Assembly (NCBI GenBank): GCA_964422685.1
Contig: CAYRCG010000137.1
Coordinates: 1-5,164, forward strand
Length of the DNA: 5,164 nucleotides
Direction of reading: 5' to 3'
Source of the DNA: Syntrophomonas sp964422685
GTDB taxonomy: Bacteria; Bacillota; Syntrophomonadia; Syntrophomonadales; Syntrophomonadaceae
The notes under the pieces were generated by a model. It searched no databases, had not been told where the DNA came from, and saw nothing but the letters and a program-made list of their open reading frames with translations. A program made the translations under genes and the position numbers. Shown here one piece after another: positions 1-5,164 of the stretch. Position 1 is the first letter of the stretch. Each line of letters begins with the position of its first letter.

Positions 1-155
1 TTTCAGATCCCAACGGGCAAATTTCCAATGTGGTGTCCATCCTGTAACTGCTACCTATTTATAGATTTTCCGATAGTACACGCTTTATTATATGCCTAAT
101 ACCAACTAGTTACAAAAACACTATGACTAATGTAGCAACTAGAGCATCCACCACC
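1..155. other. Non-coding left flank of the transposon
   Basis: All three plus-strand frames are closed by stops within the first 100 bases, and I recognise no protein on either strand. In particular, no 5' half of the res gene is here, although one would be expected if the transposon had simply inserted into res. The first 40 bases could be the edge of another insertion element: on the minus strand a GGACACC block and a TTTGCCCGTTGGG block look like IS terminal sequence, but I cannot name a family. Two imperfect copies of CTAAT(n)AACTAG lie at 96-109 and 127-142. GCAACTAG (about 135-142) and CTAGTTTGC (about 155-163) can pair as a small hairpin. No gene is supported. Confidence 0.5.
44..56 (+). 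repeat. 13-bp direct repeat, copy 1 (copy 2 at 173-185)
   Basis: TGTAACTGCTACC at 44-56 recurs as TGTTACTGCTACC at 173-185, with one mismatch, 129 bp apart. The second copy forms the inner part of the transposon's left terminal inverted repeat. The first copy may therefore be a relic of a related element end. It could also be chance in a small window. Confidence 0.45.
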
Positions 156-185
156 TAGTTTGCAACTTTATTGTTACTGCTACCC
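156..185 (+). repeat. Left imperfect terminal inverted repeat
   Basis: Read inward, this end runs TAGTTTGCAACTTTAT, then TGTTACTGCTACCC. The right end read inward on the minus strand runs TAATTTGCTACTTTAT, then C, then TGTTTCTACCAACCC. The two agree at most positions with two 1-nt gaps. The alignment is longer than expected by chance, but the outermost block (TTTGC-ACTTTAT) on the right side also falls in res codons. Confidence 0.6.
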
Positions 186-186
186 T

Positions 187-254
187 ATGATGTCCCGAGA
201 TAGACGGCATATGTTGTCCGAAAATTGACGGATATGTTGTCCGCAAATCCGCCT
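187..254 (+). repeat. Left-end tandem repeats (3 copies, 23-24 bp period)
   Basis: Three direct copies start at 187, 211 and 234: ATGATGTCCCGAGATAGACGG, ATGTTGTCCGAAAATTGACGG, and ATGTTGTCCGCAAATCC with a diverged tail. Copies 2 and 3 share ATATGTTGTCCG exactly. Arrays of 20-24 bp transposase-binding sites inside the terminal repeat are known for Tn7, Tn5053 and Tn552-like elements, and these are the obvious candidates here. Copy 2 also matches the repeat in the right end (3317-3342), which ties the two ends together. Confidence 0.75.
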
Positions 255-475
255 CATCACGGGCTTTCCCCATAGCCACACGCAATTGGAAAAAATGCTG
301 CCCACAGCAACTACTGCTGCTCAATTATGAAGAAGATGGAGGGCAAAACAACTATTATGAACAGGTTGTCACCGTTACAGTTCTATAAGTCCACAACAAA
401 CATCATTACCACCGTGGTCATTACCTGAATAGCTCCCGCTATGCCCAGTGGCCTTCAAGAGTCGGTTGTTAATGG
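255..475. other. Non-coding stretch between left-end repeats and ATPase stop
   Basis: There is no convincing gene on either strand. A plus-strand frame stays open from about 190 to 389, but it has no start codon or ribosome binding site and an unnatural composition. The minus strand has stops in all frames. Only a short palindrome at 405-421 stands out. It is not followed by a T run in the direction of the transposon genes, so no terminator is visible after the ATPase gene. Confidence 0.5.
405..421. repeat. 17-bp imperfect palindrome
   Basis: ATTACCAC-C-GTGGTCAT pairs at seven of eight positions around a single central base. It lies about 55 bp beyond the ATPase stop, inside the transposon. 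It could be a protein-binding site or a weak hairpin. No function is shown. Confidence 0.4.
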
Positions 476-1276
476 CTAGTTTAACTCACCCTGGATAACC
501 AGTTTAACCATATGATCATCAATTATCTTTCGGGCATTCTGGGCGCCGTAGAGCAGACAGTGGGTGCAGACTTTATTGACCATTCGTGCTGCTCCGCTCG
601 AAAACTTAAATACTTCATCAATGGCATTATCCGAGAAAATATCACGTTCAGCACCTGCATACTCCAAATGCCTGTTCATGTACTCCCCGACCTGGGAGCG
701 GTCTAGATAGGGTAACTTGCATTGCAAATCAATACGTTGCCTAATGGCTGCATAGGACTGCATTTTGAGCCGGTCCCAGAGTTCAGTTTGGCCTACTAGA
801 ATCAGGGCCATAGGGCTTTTGGCATCCATCTTGAAATTCAACAGGAACCTAACTTCTTCCAGCATTTCTTTGTCCAGCAGATGGGCTTCGTCTACGATGA
901 CCACGGGCTGCAGGCGGTGGATGCCCTGCATCAATTCGATCTCTTTATGCAGTTGCCGCTTAGCGTCTCCCCGATAAAACTTGGACTCACAGCCCAATTG
1001 TTCTAACAGTCCTTTGTAAAAATGCCGCGGGGTTAGCTTTGAATCAGCTAAATACATCACCATAAAAAGGGATGTATCCAAGGTCTCCTTCAAGCACCGG
1101 ATAGTGGTAGTCTTGCCGGTTCCACAATCCCCGGTTAATACTGCAAACATCTGTCGTTCGGCGGTATATTCAAGCCTTCCCAGAACTTCTTCTAGAAGGT
1201 GCGATTGATATAATTGATCGGTAGGTATATCCCTGGAGAAGGGCGTATGCTTTAGCCCGTAGAAGCTCTCAAACAT
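476..1276 (-). CDS. AAA+ ATPase, transposition regulator (TniB/ExeA-like)
   Basis: This is a 266-aa ATPase of the ExeA/TniB type, predicted to bind ATP and DNA and to help the adjacent DDE transposase choose or activate its target. The N-terminus MFESFYGLKHTPFSRDIP is typical of the ExeA-like group. The Walker A motif is GDCGTGKTT at residues 49-57, Walker B is VVIVDEAH at 125-132 (D129, E130), a sensor-1 region is VGQTEL at 161-166, likely arginine-finger residues lie in AIRQR around 177-181, and a sensor-2-like GAAR is at 228-231. All key residues are present, so the protein should be active. The ATG at 1276 is chosen because a GGAGG lies 8 nt upstream and homology begins there. A longer frame up to 1525 only overlaps the transposase. 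The start overlaps the transposase stop by 8 nt, implying translational coupling. The size matches the 271-aa ATP-binding partner of Tn552. Its exact role in this family is inferred. Confidence 0.93.
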   Translation of the reverse strand: MFESFYGLKHTPFSRDIPTDQLYQSHLLEEVLGRLEYTAERQMFAVLTGDCGTGKTTTIRCLKETLDTSLFMVMYLADSKLTPRHFYKGLLEQLGCESKFYRGDAKRQLHKEIELMQGIHRLQPVVIVDEAHLLDKEMLEEVRFLLNFKMDAKSPMALILVGQTELWDRLKMQSYAAIRQRIDLQCKLPYLDRSQVGEYMNRHLEYAGAERDIFSDNAIDEVFKFSSGAARMVNKVCTHCLLYGAQNARKIIDDHMVKLVIQGELN

Positions 1277-2621
1277 GTTCCTCGCCTCCCTTATGTACTG
1301 AACGATAGGATACAGCAGGGACATGGCTGTTTTTGCGTTCCTGGTTCTTTTTGGTTGCTGCGTTAAGAAGCCTCGATGAATCGGCAGGCTCTTTTTGCAA
1401 ATGTTCGGGCAATGGCGGCTTTCTGCCCACCCTTTCCCCGATAACCAGCTGACGAGCTTTAAAGGGCTGATGTCCTTCGTATTCGATGGTAAGTTCAGTG
1501 ATTTCAGTAGGATCGAAGATGACATCTACCTTGCATCCGATAAAGGTCAACCCTACCTCATATTTTCTGCCTTCAAAACTGATGCAGCCCGATTTGTCGA
1601 CCTTCCTTTCCTCACAGTGCAAAAAGGCATTCGCCACTATTTCAGGATCAATATATTTTAAAGTATTACGATCACTCTGATAGGCCACAACTGGACTAAG
1701 ATGCCCTTCAAGTCCAGAATGGGGCTTGTTTTGATAGCACTCCTCCAACCATACAGCAAACAGCTGGTTAAACTGCTCCAGGCTCTGGGGGCTTTCCAAT
1801 TTAGCCTCAGCCAGAAACGAGTCTACCACCCGGTTAAATCTTTCGACCTTGCCGCACGATTCTGGAGAGTAGGGTTTTGCAAATAGGAGCCTGATCCCCA
1901 TTTTGGCACAGGCTCTATTCATCCATTTGTTGCGGTACTGGCCACCGTTATCAAAGTAGACTTTTTCAGGAATCCCATACTTTAAAATGGCTTTTCTGAA
2001 GCAGTCCTCTACTATGACTTGGTCCAAGACCGGGTAGAATTCGCCGTGTAAAACCAACCGTGTGGCATCATCCACAAATGTAACCAGGTAAATCTGTTTC
2101 TTTTTGCCCCCTACACCAATGGGGAGGTATGGTCCATATTTAATGTCACTATGCCATAATTGATTGCGGTACTTCCTCTGATAACGCCTCGCTGCCACAC
2201 CGGTTGCAGCATACATACGCATATGTCTGCTACTATACCCTTTTTGAGCCAGCCTTTCCTGTAGGGTACTGCGCTTAATCTGCCCGGGTTGAACCAAACC
2301 CTCCCACTCGAGAATCTGAATAATTTGGGATACACTGCGGTTGGGCACCTGACGGCGCAACAATATGGCCTGCTCTAGAATATTTGCCGGTATCGTTTCA
2401 CCGGAATACCTGACCTTACCTTTAGGCTTTAGTCCACTAAAACCCTCTTTATTGTACTGTTCTAGATACCTGCGCAGGGTGCGTTCGGATATGCCGTTTT
2501 GTTCACATATCCGGGCTTTAATTATTCTAGCCTCCCCCGCATCAAGGCCTTCAGTCAGAAGCGGGGCTAGCATATGTACCCGCTGGGCCGCTATTTCTTC
2601 TGCTTTTTTTCCATTCCTCAA
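1269..2621 (-). CDS. DD35E transposase/integrase with Mu-type C-terminal domain
   Basis: This 450-aa DDE recombinase should cut and join the transposon ends. An N-terminal helix-turn-helix (about residues 30-65, with NGISERTLRRYL) resembles those of IS481/TniA-type enzymes, and a second DNA-binding region follows to about 150. The rve catalytic core has D159 (LWHSDIKYG), D224 (VYFDNGGQYR) and E260 (GKVERFNR), with exactly 35 residues between the last two, so the triad is complete. Residues about 335-395 (ISFEGRKYEVG region) look like the Mu transposase C-terminal beta-barrel. A basic, polar tail follows, which in TniA/TnsB-like proteins contacts the ATPase. The start is TTG, supported by a strong GGAGG 8 nt upstream. 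The gene follows the DUF6431 gene by 51 nt and overlaps the ATPase gene by 8 nt. Length and partner resemble Tn552 (480 aa plus a 271-aa ATPase). The exact IS/Tn family is not settled from sequence alone. Confidence 0.94.
   Translation of the reverse strand: MRNGKKAEEIAAQRVHMLAPLLTEGLDAGEARIIKARICEQNGISERTLRRYLEQYNKEGFSGLKPKGKVRYSGETIPANILEQAILLRRQVPNRSVSQIIQILEWEGLVQPGQIKRSTLQERLAQKGYSSRHMRMYAATGVAARRYQRKYRNQLWHSDIKYGPYLPIGVGGKKKQIYLVTFVDDATRLVLHGEFYPVLDQVIVEDCFRKAILKYGIPEKVYFDNGGQYRNKWMNRACAKMGIRLLFAKPYSPESCGKVERFNRVVDSFLAEAKLESPQSLEQFNQLFAVWLEECYQNKPHSGLEGHLSPVVAYQSDRNTLKYIDPEIVANAFLHCEERKVDKSGCISFEGRKYEVGLTFIGCKVDVIFDPTEITELTIEYEGHQPFKARQLVIGERVGRKPPLPEHLQKEPADSSRLLNAATKKNQERKNSHVPAVSYRSVHKGGEEHV
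1285..1289 (-). promoter_or_regulatory. Ribosome binding site of the ATPase gene
   Basis: GGAGG on the minus strand is spaced 8 nt from the ATG at 1276-1274, and it lies within the last codons of the transposase gene. It decides the start against the upstream in-frame ATG at 1525, which lies deep inside the transposase coding region. Confidence 0.8.
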
Positions 2622-2629
2622 TGCTTAAG

Positions 2630-2634
2630 CCTCC
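2630..2634 (-). promoter_or_regulatory. Ribosome binding site of the transposase gene (TTG start)
   Basis: GGAGG, preceded by six A residues, lies 8 nt before a TTG codon at 2621-2619. No ATG or GTG lies at suitable spacing, so TTG is taken as the start. The site partly overlaps GCTTAAGC, a small palindrome that could modulate access. Confidence 0.75.
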
Positions 2635-2672
2635 TTTTTTAAGCCTTTAGCATTAAGTTTAACGCTGTATGT

Positions 2673-3179
2673 TTATGGACAAAACGCAGAACGGGTATCT
2701 GGCCATAAATTTAGATTCGCTATCGGTTTGACAACTCTACTCAGCCATCCAGGGGCATCCCCCACGTACTGCCATATCCTTTGGAGCTTGGAGTGAGGGA
2801 GGTTGGGTAGACCCCCCTCATGTCCTTTCAACCCGTACCTTGAAACTATTGATGCCAGGCAACCCCCTAGGTAATCAACCATTTCTACAAACCAGTTTCG
2901 CCAGCGCTTTAGGGTAGATTCATCCGCAATTACAGTTTTTTGCCCTTCCTCAGTAATGGTAGCCTCTATATTCCCACTAACATGGCGTTTGTATGGAACC
3001 AACTTGTCCGGAAGTTCATGATGAATCTTTTTACACTCAATACATCTCAATCTACGAATGCTCAGGACCCTTTTATTACCCGTACTATCAATGCAAGTTC
3101 TCGGCCTTCTGCCTATTGATTTTAAACCTCCACCGCAACAGGGGCACGGGATCTGCTCCAAGCTCCTAACCGAAAACAC
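2673..3179 (-). CDS. DUF6431-type zinc-ribbon protein (N-terminus frameshifted)
   Basis: The open frame of 168 aa starts at a GTG. It carries a zinc ribbon with cysteine pairs C12-x2-C15 (CPCCGG) and C46-x2-C49 (CIEC). The following KIHHELPDKLVPYKRH stretch is what I recognise as the DUF6431 signature of small proteins next to DDE/ATPase transposons in Firmicutes. Residues about 75-105 (ESTLKRWRNWF) look like a DNA-binding helical region. Function is unknown. A zinc ribbon plus helices encoded first in a DDE/AAA operon suggests a DNA-binding accessory or targeting factor, by analogy with TniQ. The GTG has no good ribosome binding site. The natural N-terminus, MIIISEYELTEKHLK, lies just upstream in another frame (ATG at 3225) and would give 183 aa after a 1-nt correction. 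The gene is probably disrupted, unless the GTG start, slippage or a sequencing error rescues it. Confidence 0.8.
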   Translation of the reverse strand: MFSVRSLEQIPCPCCGGGLKSIGRRPRTCIDSTGNKRVLSIRRLRCIECKKIHHELPDKLVPYKRHVSGNIEATITEEGQKTVIADESTLKRWRNWFVEMVDYLGGCLASIVSRYGLKGHEGGLPNLPHSKLQRIWQYVGDAPGWLSRVVKPIANLNLWPDTRSAFCP

Positions 3180-3225
3180 CCTTAAGGTGCTTCTCTGTCA
3201 ATTCATATTCTGATATAATAATCAT
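3180..3225 (-). other. Out-of-frame N-terminal fragment of the DUF6431 gene
   Basis: ATG at 3225 opens MIIISEYELTEKHLK, which in this frame ends a few codons later at a TAG. Removing one G from the GGG at 3181-3179 joins it directly to VFSVRSLEQ of the downstream frame. No strong ribosome binding site precedes this ATG. A second in-frame ATG 18 nt further upstream (3243) is an alternative start inside a hairpin arm. The 1-nt shift is seen directly; that the fragment is the true N-terminus rests on my memory of family members starting with MII. Confidence 0.65.
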
Positions 3226-3238
3226 ACGGTTTTTTGTA

Positions 3239-3290
3239 GACATCTCTGGTGCTTCTGTTAACAGCTTTAGCACATTCAAACAGAGGTGTC
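3239..3290 (-). promoter_or_regulatory. Nested inverted repeat in the transposon operon leader
   Basis: On the minus strand the outer arms GACACCTCTG and CAGAGATGTC pair at 9 of 10 positions, and inner arms GTGCT and AGCAC pair perfectly. The 3' arms are contiguous, and a 7-nt bulge sits on the 5' side. The centre is the perfect palindrome CTGTTAACAG. The repeat ends 13 nt before the ATG at 3225 and downstream of the predicted promoter, so it would fold in the mRNA leader. Insertion sequences often use such structures to block translation of read-through transcripts. That role here is inferred. It could instead be an operator. Confidence 0.55.
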
Positions 3291-3313
3291 TTTCCTTTCT
3301 GCATGATATGGCC

Positions 3314-3342
3314 ATTATATCCATCAATTCTTGGTCGGGCAA
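3314..3342 (-). promoter_or_regulatory. Sigma-70-type promoter for the transposon operon
   Basis: On the minus strand there is TTGCCC, a spacer of exactly 17 bp, and TATAAT (a perfect -10). Transcription would begin near 3307 and give a leader of about 80 nt before the ATG at 3225. The promoter lies within the right-end repeats: one copy of the GACCAA..TTGATG repeat fills the spacer and the other lies just upstream of the -35. Transposase binding to its own end could therefore repress the operon. Confidence 0.65.
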
Positions 3343-3368
3343 GACCATCAGCTTTTGGTCAATTCGGG
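3317..3368 (-). repeat. Right-end subterminal repeats
   Basis: Two direct copies on the minus strand, GACCAAAAGCTGATG (3360-3346) and GACCAAGAATTGATG (3336-3322), are 24 bp apart and match at 12 of 15 positions. The block running from 3342 to 3317 (TTGCCCGA, 4-nt insertion, then AATTGATGGATAT) aligns with the left-end repeat TTGTCCGA-AAATTGACGGATAT at about the same distance from the terminus. A third related piece, CCCGAATTGACC, lies at 3368-3357. These are candidate transposase-binding sites. Confidence 0.6.
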
Positions 3369-3397
3369 TTGGTAGAAACAGATAAAGTAGCAAATTA
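3366..3397 (-). repeat. Right imperfect terminal inverted repeat
   Basis: This is the counterpart of the left repeat at 156-185, with most positions identical and two 1-nt gaps. Its outer half (3381-3397) coincides with the codons D-K-V-A-N of the res remnant. The true transposon edge may therefore be nearer 3380, with the rest of the similarity accidental or due to rearrangement. Confidence 0.5.
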
Positions 3398-5102
3398 CCG
3401 TTATTATGATGAGGACGGTAACCCACAAAAGGGCATATACGCCCGGCTTTTTGAAAAGCATTTCAGCAACCTTATCAAACAGCCTAAGTATAATACCTTA
3501 TTTAAAGATATTGATTTAGATACCGCAGCAGAAGCTGTCCATAACGGCTATTTTTCTGTTGATAGAAAAGGTGTATTTAAAGACACCAGCGGAGCAACCT
3601 TAGCTGATGAGGATGCTTATAATCTCATTATGAAGGACAAGGAACGCCTGCTGTCCTTTGATACCAAGCTAAGATTTATATTTTCCCATTCAACTTTGCG
3701 TGAGGGCTGGGATAATCCCAATGTCTTTCAGATATGCACCTTAAACGAAACAAGAAGCGAAGTTAAAAAACGCCAGGAAATAGGACGAGGCCTGCGCCTT
3801 TCTGTCAACCAGGCTGGGGAACGACAGCATGGATTTTCCATAAATACTTTAACCGTTATGGCTAATGAGAGCTATGAAGATTTTGCTGATGCCCTTCAAA
3901 AGGAATACGAAACAGAAAGCGGCATTAGGTTTGGCATAGTGGAAAGCCATTTATTTGCCAATATCCCCGTGAAACAAGAGGATGGAAGTGTAGAGTATTT
4001 AGGTCAAAAGGCATCTGAGTTTATTGTTAAAGAGTTTTTAGAAAACGGCTATATTGACGAAGCAGGTAAGGTGCAGGACAAATTAAAAACTGCTCTTAAA
4101 GACAACAAACTAAATATTCCAGAAGAATTTGAACCGGTAAGGGGAGAGATTACAGCCCTTGCCAGAAAGGTATCTAGTAATCTTAATATCAAAAATAATA
4201 GTGACAAGAAGGCCATTAAACTTAATAAACAGGTCTATCTTGACCCGGAATTTAAAGACCTCTGGGATAGGATAAAATATAAAACTACCTACTCTGTGGA
4301 CTTTGACAGTGAAAAATTGGTAGCTGATTGTATAAAGGAAATGCAAAACAGTCTATCTGTCAGTTCCGCAAAACTCATCTATACCAAAGCCGGTCTGGAT
4401 ATAAGTGCCGGTGGGGTTATAGCTGAAGAATCTGATAGATATGCAGTAGGATTAAATGACTCGCAGGAGAATATTCCTGATATCATCGCCTATTTGCAGA
4501 ATGAAACCAACCTAACCAGAAAAACTATTGTCGAGATACTTTTAAGAAGTAAGACCATTCATCTTTTCAAAAAGAACCCTCAGAGGTATATGGAGCAGGT
4601 AGTGCAGATTATATCCACTAAAATGAGGTATATGATAGTTGATGGCATAAAATATACCAAGATTGGCGATGAAGATTATTATGCTCAGGAGCTCTTTGCA
4701 ACCGAAGAGCTTACCGGCTATTTGTCTAAAAATATGATAGAAAGCAAGAAATCTGTCTATGAATATGTGGTCTATGATAGTGCCAATGAAGAAAACTTTG
4801 CCACCAGTTTTGAAAACAATAAAAGCGTTAAACTGTATGCCAAGCTGCCTAGTTGGTTTACCATTCCTACCCCATTAGGAACCTATAACCCCGACTGGGC
4901 AGTGCTAATCGAAGTAGATGGCAAGGATAAACTATACTTTGTCCTAGAAACCAAGGCAAATGTTTTATTTGACGCCTTAAGGCCGACGGAAAGTGCCAAG
5001 ATTAAGTGCGGGAGAAAGCACTTTGAGGCTCTGGGGAATGAAGTGGCTTTTGATGATATAGATAGTTTTGAAGAATTTATTGAGGAAAAGGTAGTGGTTT
5101 AA
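3381..5102 (+). pseudogene. res: Type III restriction enzyme Res subunit, N-terminally truncated
   Basis: About 573 residues remain of a protein usually near 900-1000 aa. With D at 3381 as residue 1, the start DKVANYRYYDEDG fits the middle of Res proteins. Helicase motif V is REGWDNPN at 107-114 and motif VI is QEIGRGLRL at 132-140. The C-terminal PD-(D/E)XK nuclease shows NPDW (D505) and ETK (E523, K525), followed by a normal C-terminus. The Walker A and DExH motifs are missing, so ATP-driven translocation, and with it cleavage by a Mod-Res complex, should be lost. The open frame continues in phase back to a GTG at 3249 through the transposon end, but those 44 codons show no Res similarity and no ribosome binding site. 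No mod methylase gene is in the window. The remnant is uninterrupted, which suggests recent truncation. Confidence 0.9.
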
Positions 5103-5112
5103 CAGAACCAAA

Positions 5113-5139
5113 GTGTCACGGGGACGGTCCTTTTGACAC
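5113..5139 (+). repeat. 27-nt hairpin repeat downstream of res (REP-like)
   Basis: The outer arms GTGTCA and TGACAC pair perfectly. After one mismatch, GGGGA pairs with TCCTT (two as G-U pairs) around a CGG loop. It begins 10 nt after the res stop. The wobble pairs favour the plus-strand RNA. Sequences of the form GTGTCA(n)GGGGACGG(n)TGACAC are, to my recollection, dispersed in many Clostridia genomes as REP-like repeats. No U tract follows, so it is not a typical terminator, though it could protect a 3' end. Confidence 0.6.
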
Positions 5140-5164
5140 CCAGATTTCCCAAGGGTATACTTTG

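Larger units (their letters stand above)
156..3397 (-). mobile_element. Three-gene DDE/AAA+ ATPase transposon with DUF6431 protein
   Basis: This is a transposon of about 3.2 kb whose genes read on the minus strand in the order zinc-ribbon DUF6431 protein, DD35E transposase, AAA+ ATPase. A DDE enzyme paired with an AAA+ regulator is the core of the Tn552/Tn5053/Tn7-like groups, in which the ATPase controls target choice and activates the transposase. The proposed limits come from imperfect inverted repeats of about 30 bp (156-185 and 3366-3397). Each is followed, about 55-60 bp inside the end, by a second shared block of the form TTG(T/C)CCGA..AATTGA(C/T)GGATAT. No target-site duplication is visible with these limits or with an alternative inner pair (172 and 3380). 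The exact ends are therefore tentative, and the right TIR as drawn overlaps codons that look like genuine res. The gene content is certain; the boundaries are good to roughly 20 bp. Confidence 0.75.

Noticed and set aside
187..254. Possible CRISPR array
   Set aside because: There are only three imperfect copies with a 23-24 bp period, no distinct spacers and no cas genes. The location at a transposon end explains them better.
190..389. Plus-strand open frame ending ...NNYYEQVVTVTVL
   Set aside because: It has no start codon with a ribosome binding site, overlaps the end repeats, and shows no recognisable similarity.
512..977. Plus-strand open frames across the ATPase and transposase genes
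   Set aside because: They are shadows of the minus-strand genes: low-complexity, serine/arginine-rich translations without motifs.
1277..1525. N-terminal extension of the ATPase to the ATG at 1525
   Set aside because: It lies wholly inside the transposase gene in another frame, has no family similarity, and the ATG at 1276 has an ideal ribosome binding site.
2630..2642. Programmed frameshift signal (A6G followed by GGAGG)
   Set aside because: The DUF6431 frame has already ended at 2673, and the GGAGG is explained as the ribosome binding site of the TTG-started transposase.
3226..3426. Separate small minus-strand gene upstream of the DUF6431 start
   Set aside because: The stretch LPDQELMDIMAIS...KLLTEAPEM looks mildly protein-like, but it crosses the promoter, the end repeats and the junction into res antisense, and has no ribosome binding site. 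It is more likely an accidental extension of the DUF6431 frame.
4110..4346. Minus-strand 78-residue open frame inside res
   Set aside because: It is antisense to well-conserved Res coding sequence, with no ribosome binding site and no recognisable features.
5113..5139. Rho-independent terminator after res
   Set aside because: The hairpin is good, but no T tract follows it, and its sequence fits a dispersed repeat better.

Overview
The window looks like accessory DNA from a Gram-positive anaerobe of the Clostridia type (for example Peptococcaceae or Desulfotomaculum relatives). This is an inference from strong GGAGG ribosome binding sites, a TTG start, the kind of transposon present, and a GTGTCA...TGACAC hairpin that resembles repeats I associate with that group. 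No rRNA, tRNA or housekeeping gene is present to confirm it.

Layout: (1) Positions 1-155 are a short non-coding flank with small repeats, possibly the edge of another insertion element. (2) About 156-3397 is a transposon of roughly 3.2 kb whose genes all read on the minus strand. From promoter to distal end they are a DUF6431-type zinc-ribbon protein (2673-3179, with its N-terminus out of frame up to 3225), a DD35E transposase/integrase with a Mu-type C-terminal barrel (1269-2621), and an AAA+ ATPase of the TniB/ExeA kind (476-1276). Both ends carry imperfect inverted repeats of about 30 bp and related inner repeats of about 24 bp. The promoter sits inside the repeats of the right end, and the leader that follows contains a long inverted repeat. 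(3) Positions 3381-5102 (plus strand) hold the C-terminal part of a type III restriction enzyme Res subunit, with helicase motifs V-VI and the PD-(D/E)XK nuclease but no ATPase N-terminus. (4) Positions 5103-5164 are intergenic and hold a compact 27-nt hairpin.

How it works together: the DDE enzyme and the ATPase form a TniA/TniB-like (Tn552/Tn5053-like) transposition pair, translationally coupled by an 8-nt overlap. The zinc-ribbon protein occupies the place where a DNA-binding accessory or targeting factor could be expected. It carries an apparent 1-nt frameshift, so this copy may be defective. The res gene is broken at the transposon edge. Its 5' half is not on the other side of the element and no target duplication is visible, so deletion or rearrangement followed insertion. 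The most interesting points are the DUF6431/DDE/AAA three-gene architecture, the structured ends with an embedded promoter, and the unexplained junction with res.
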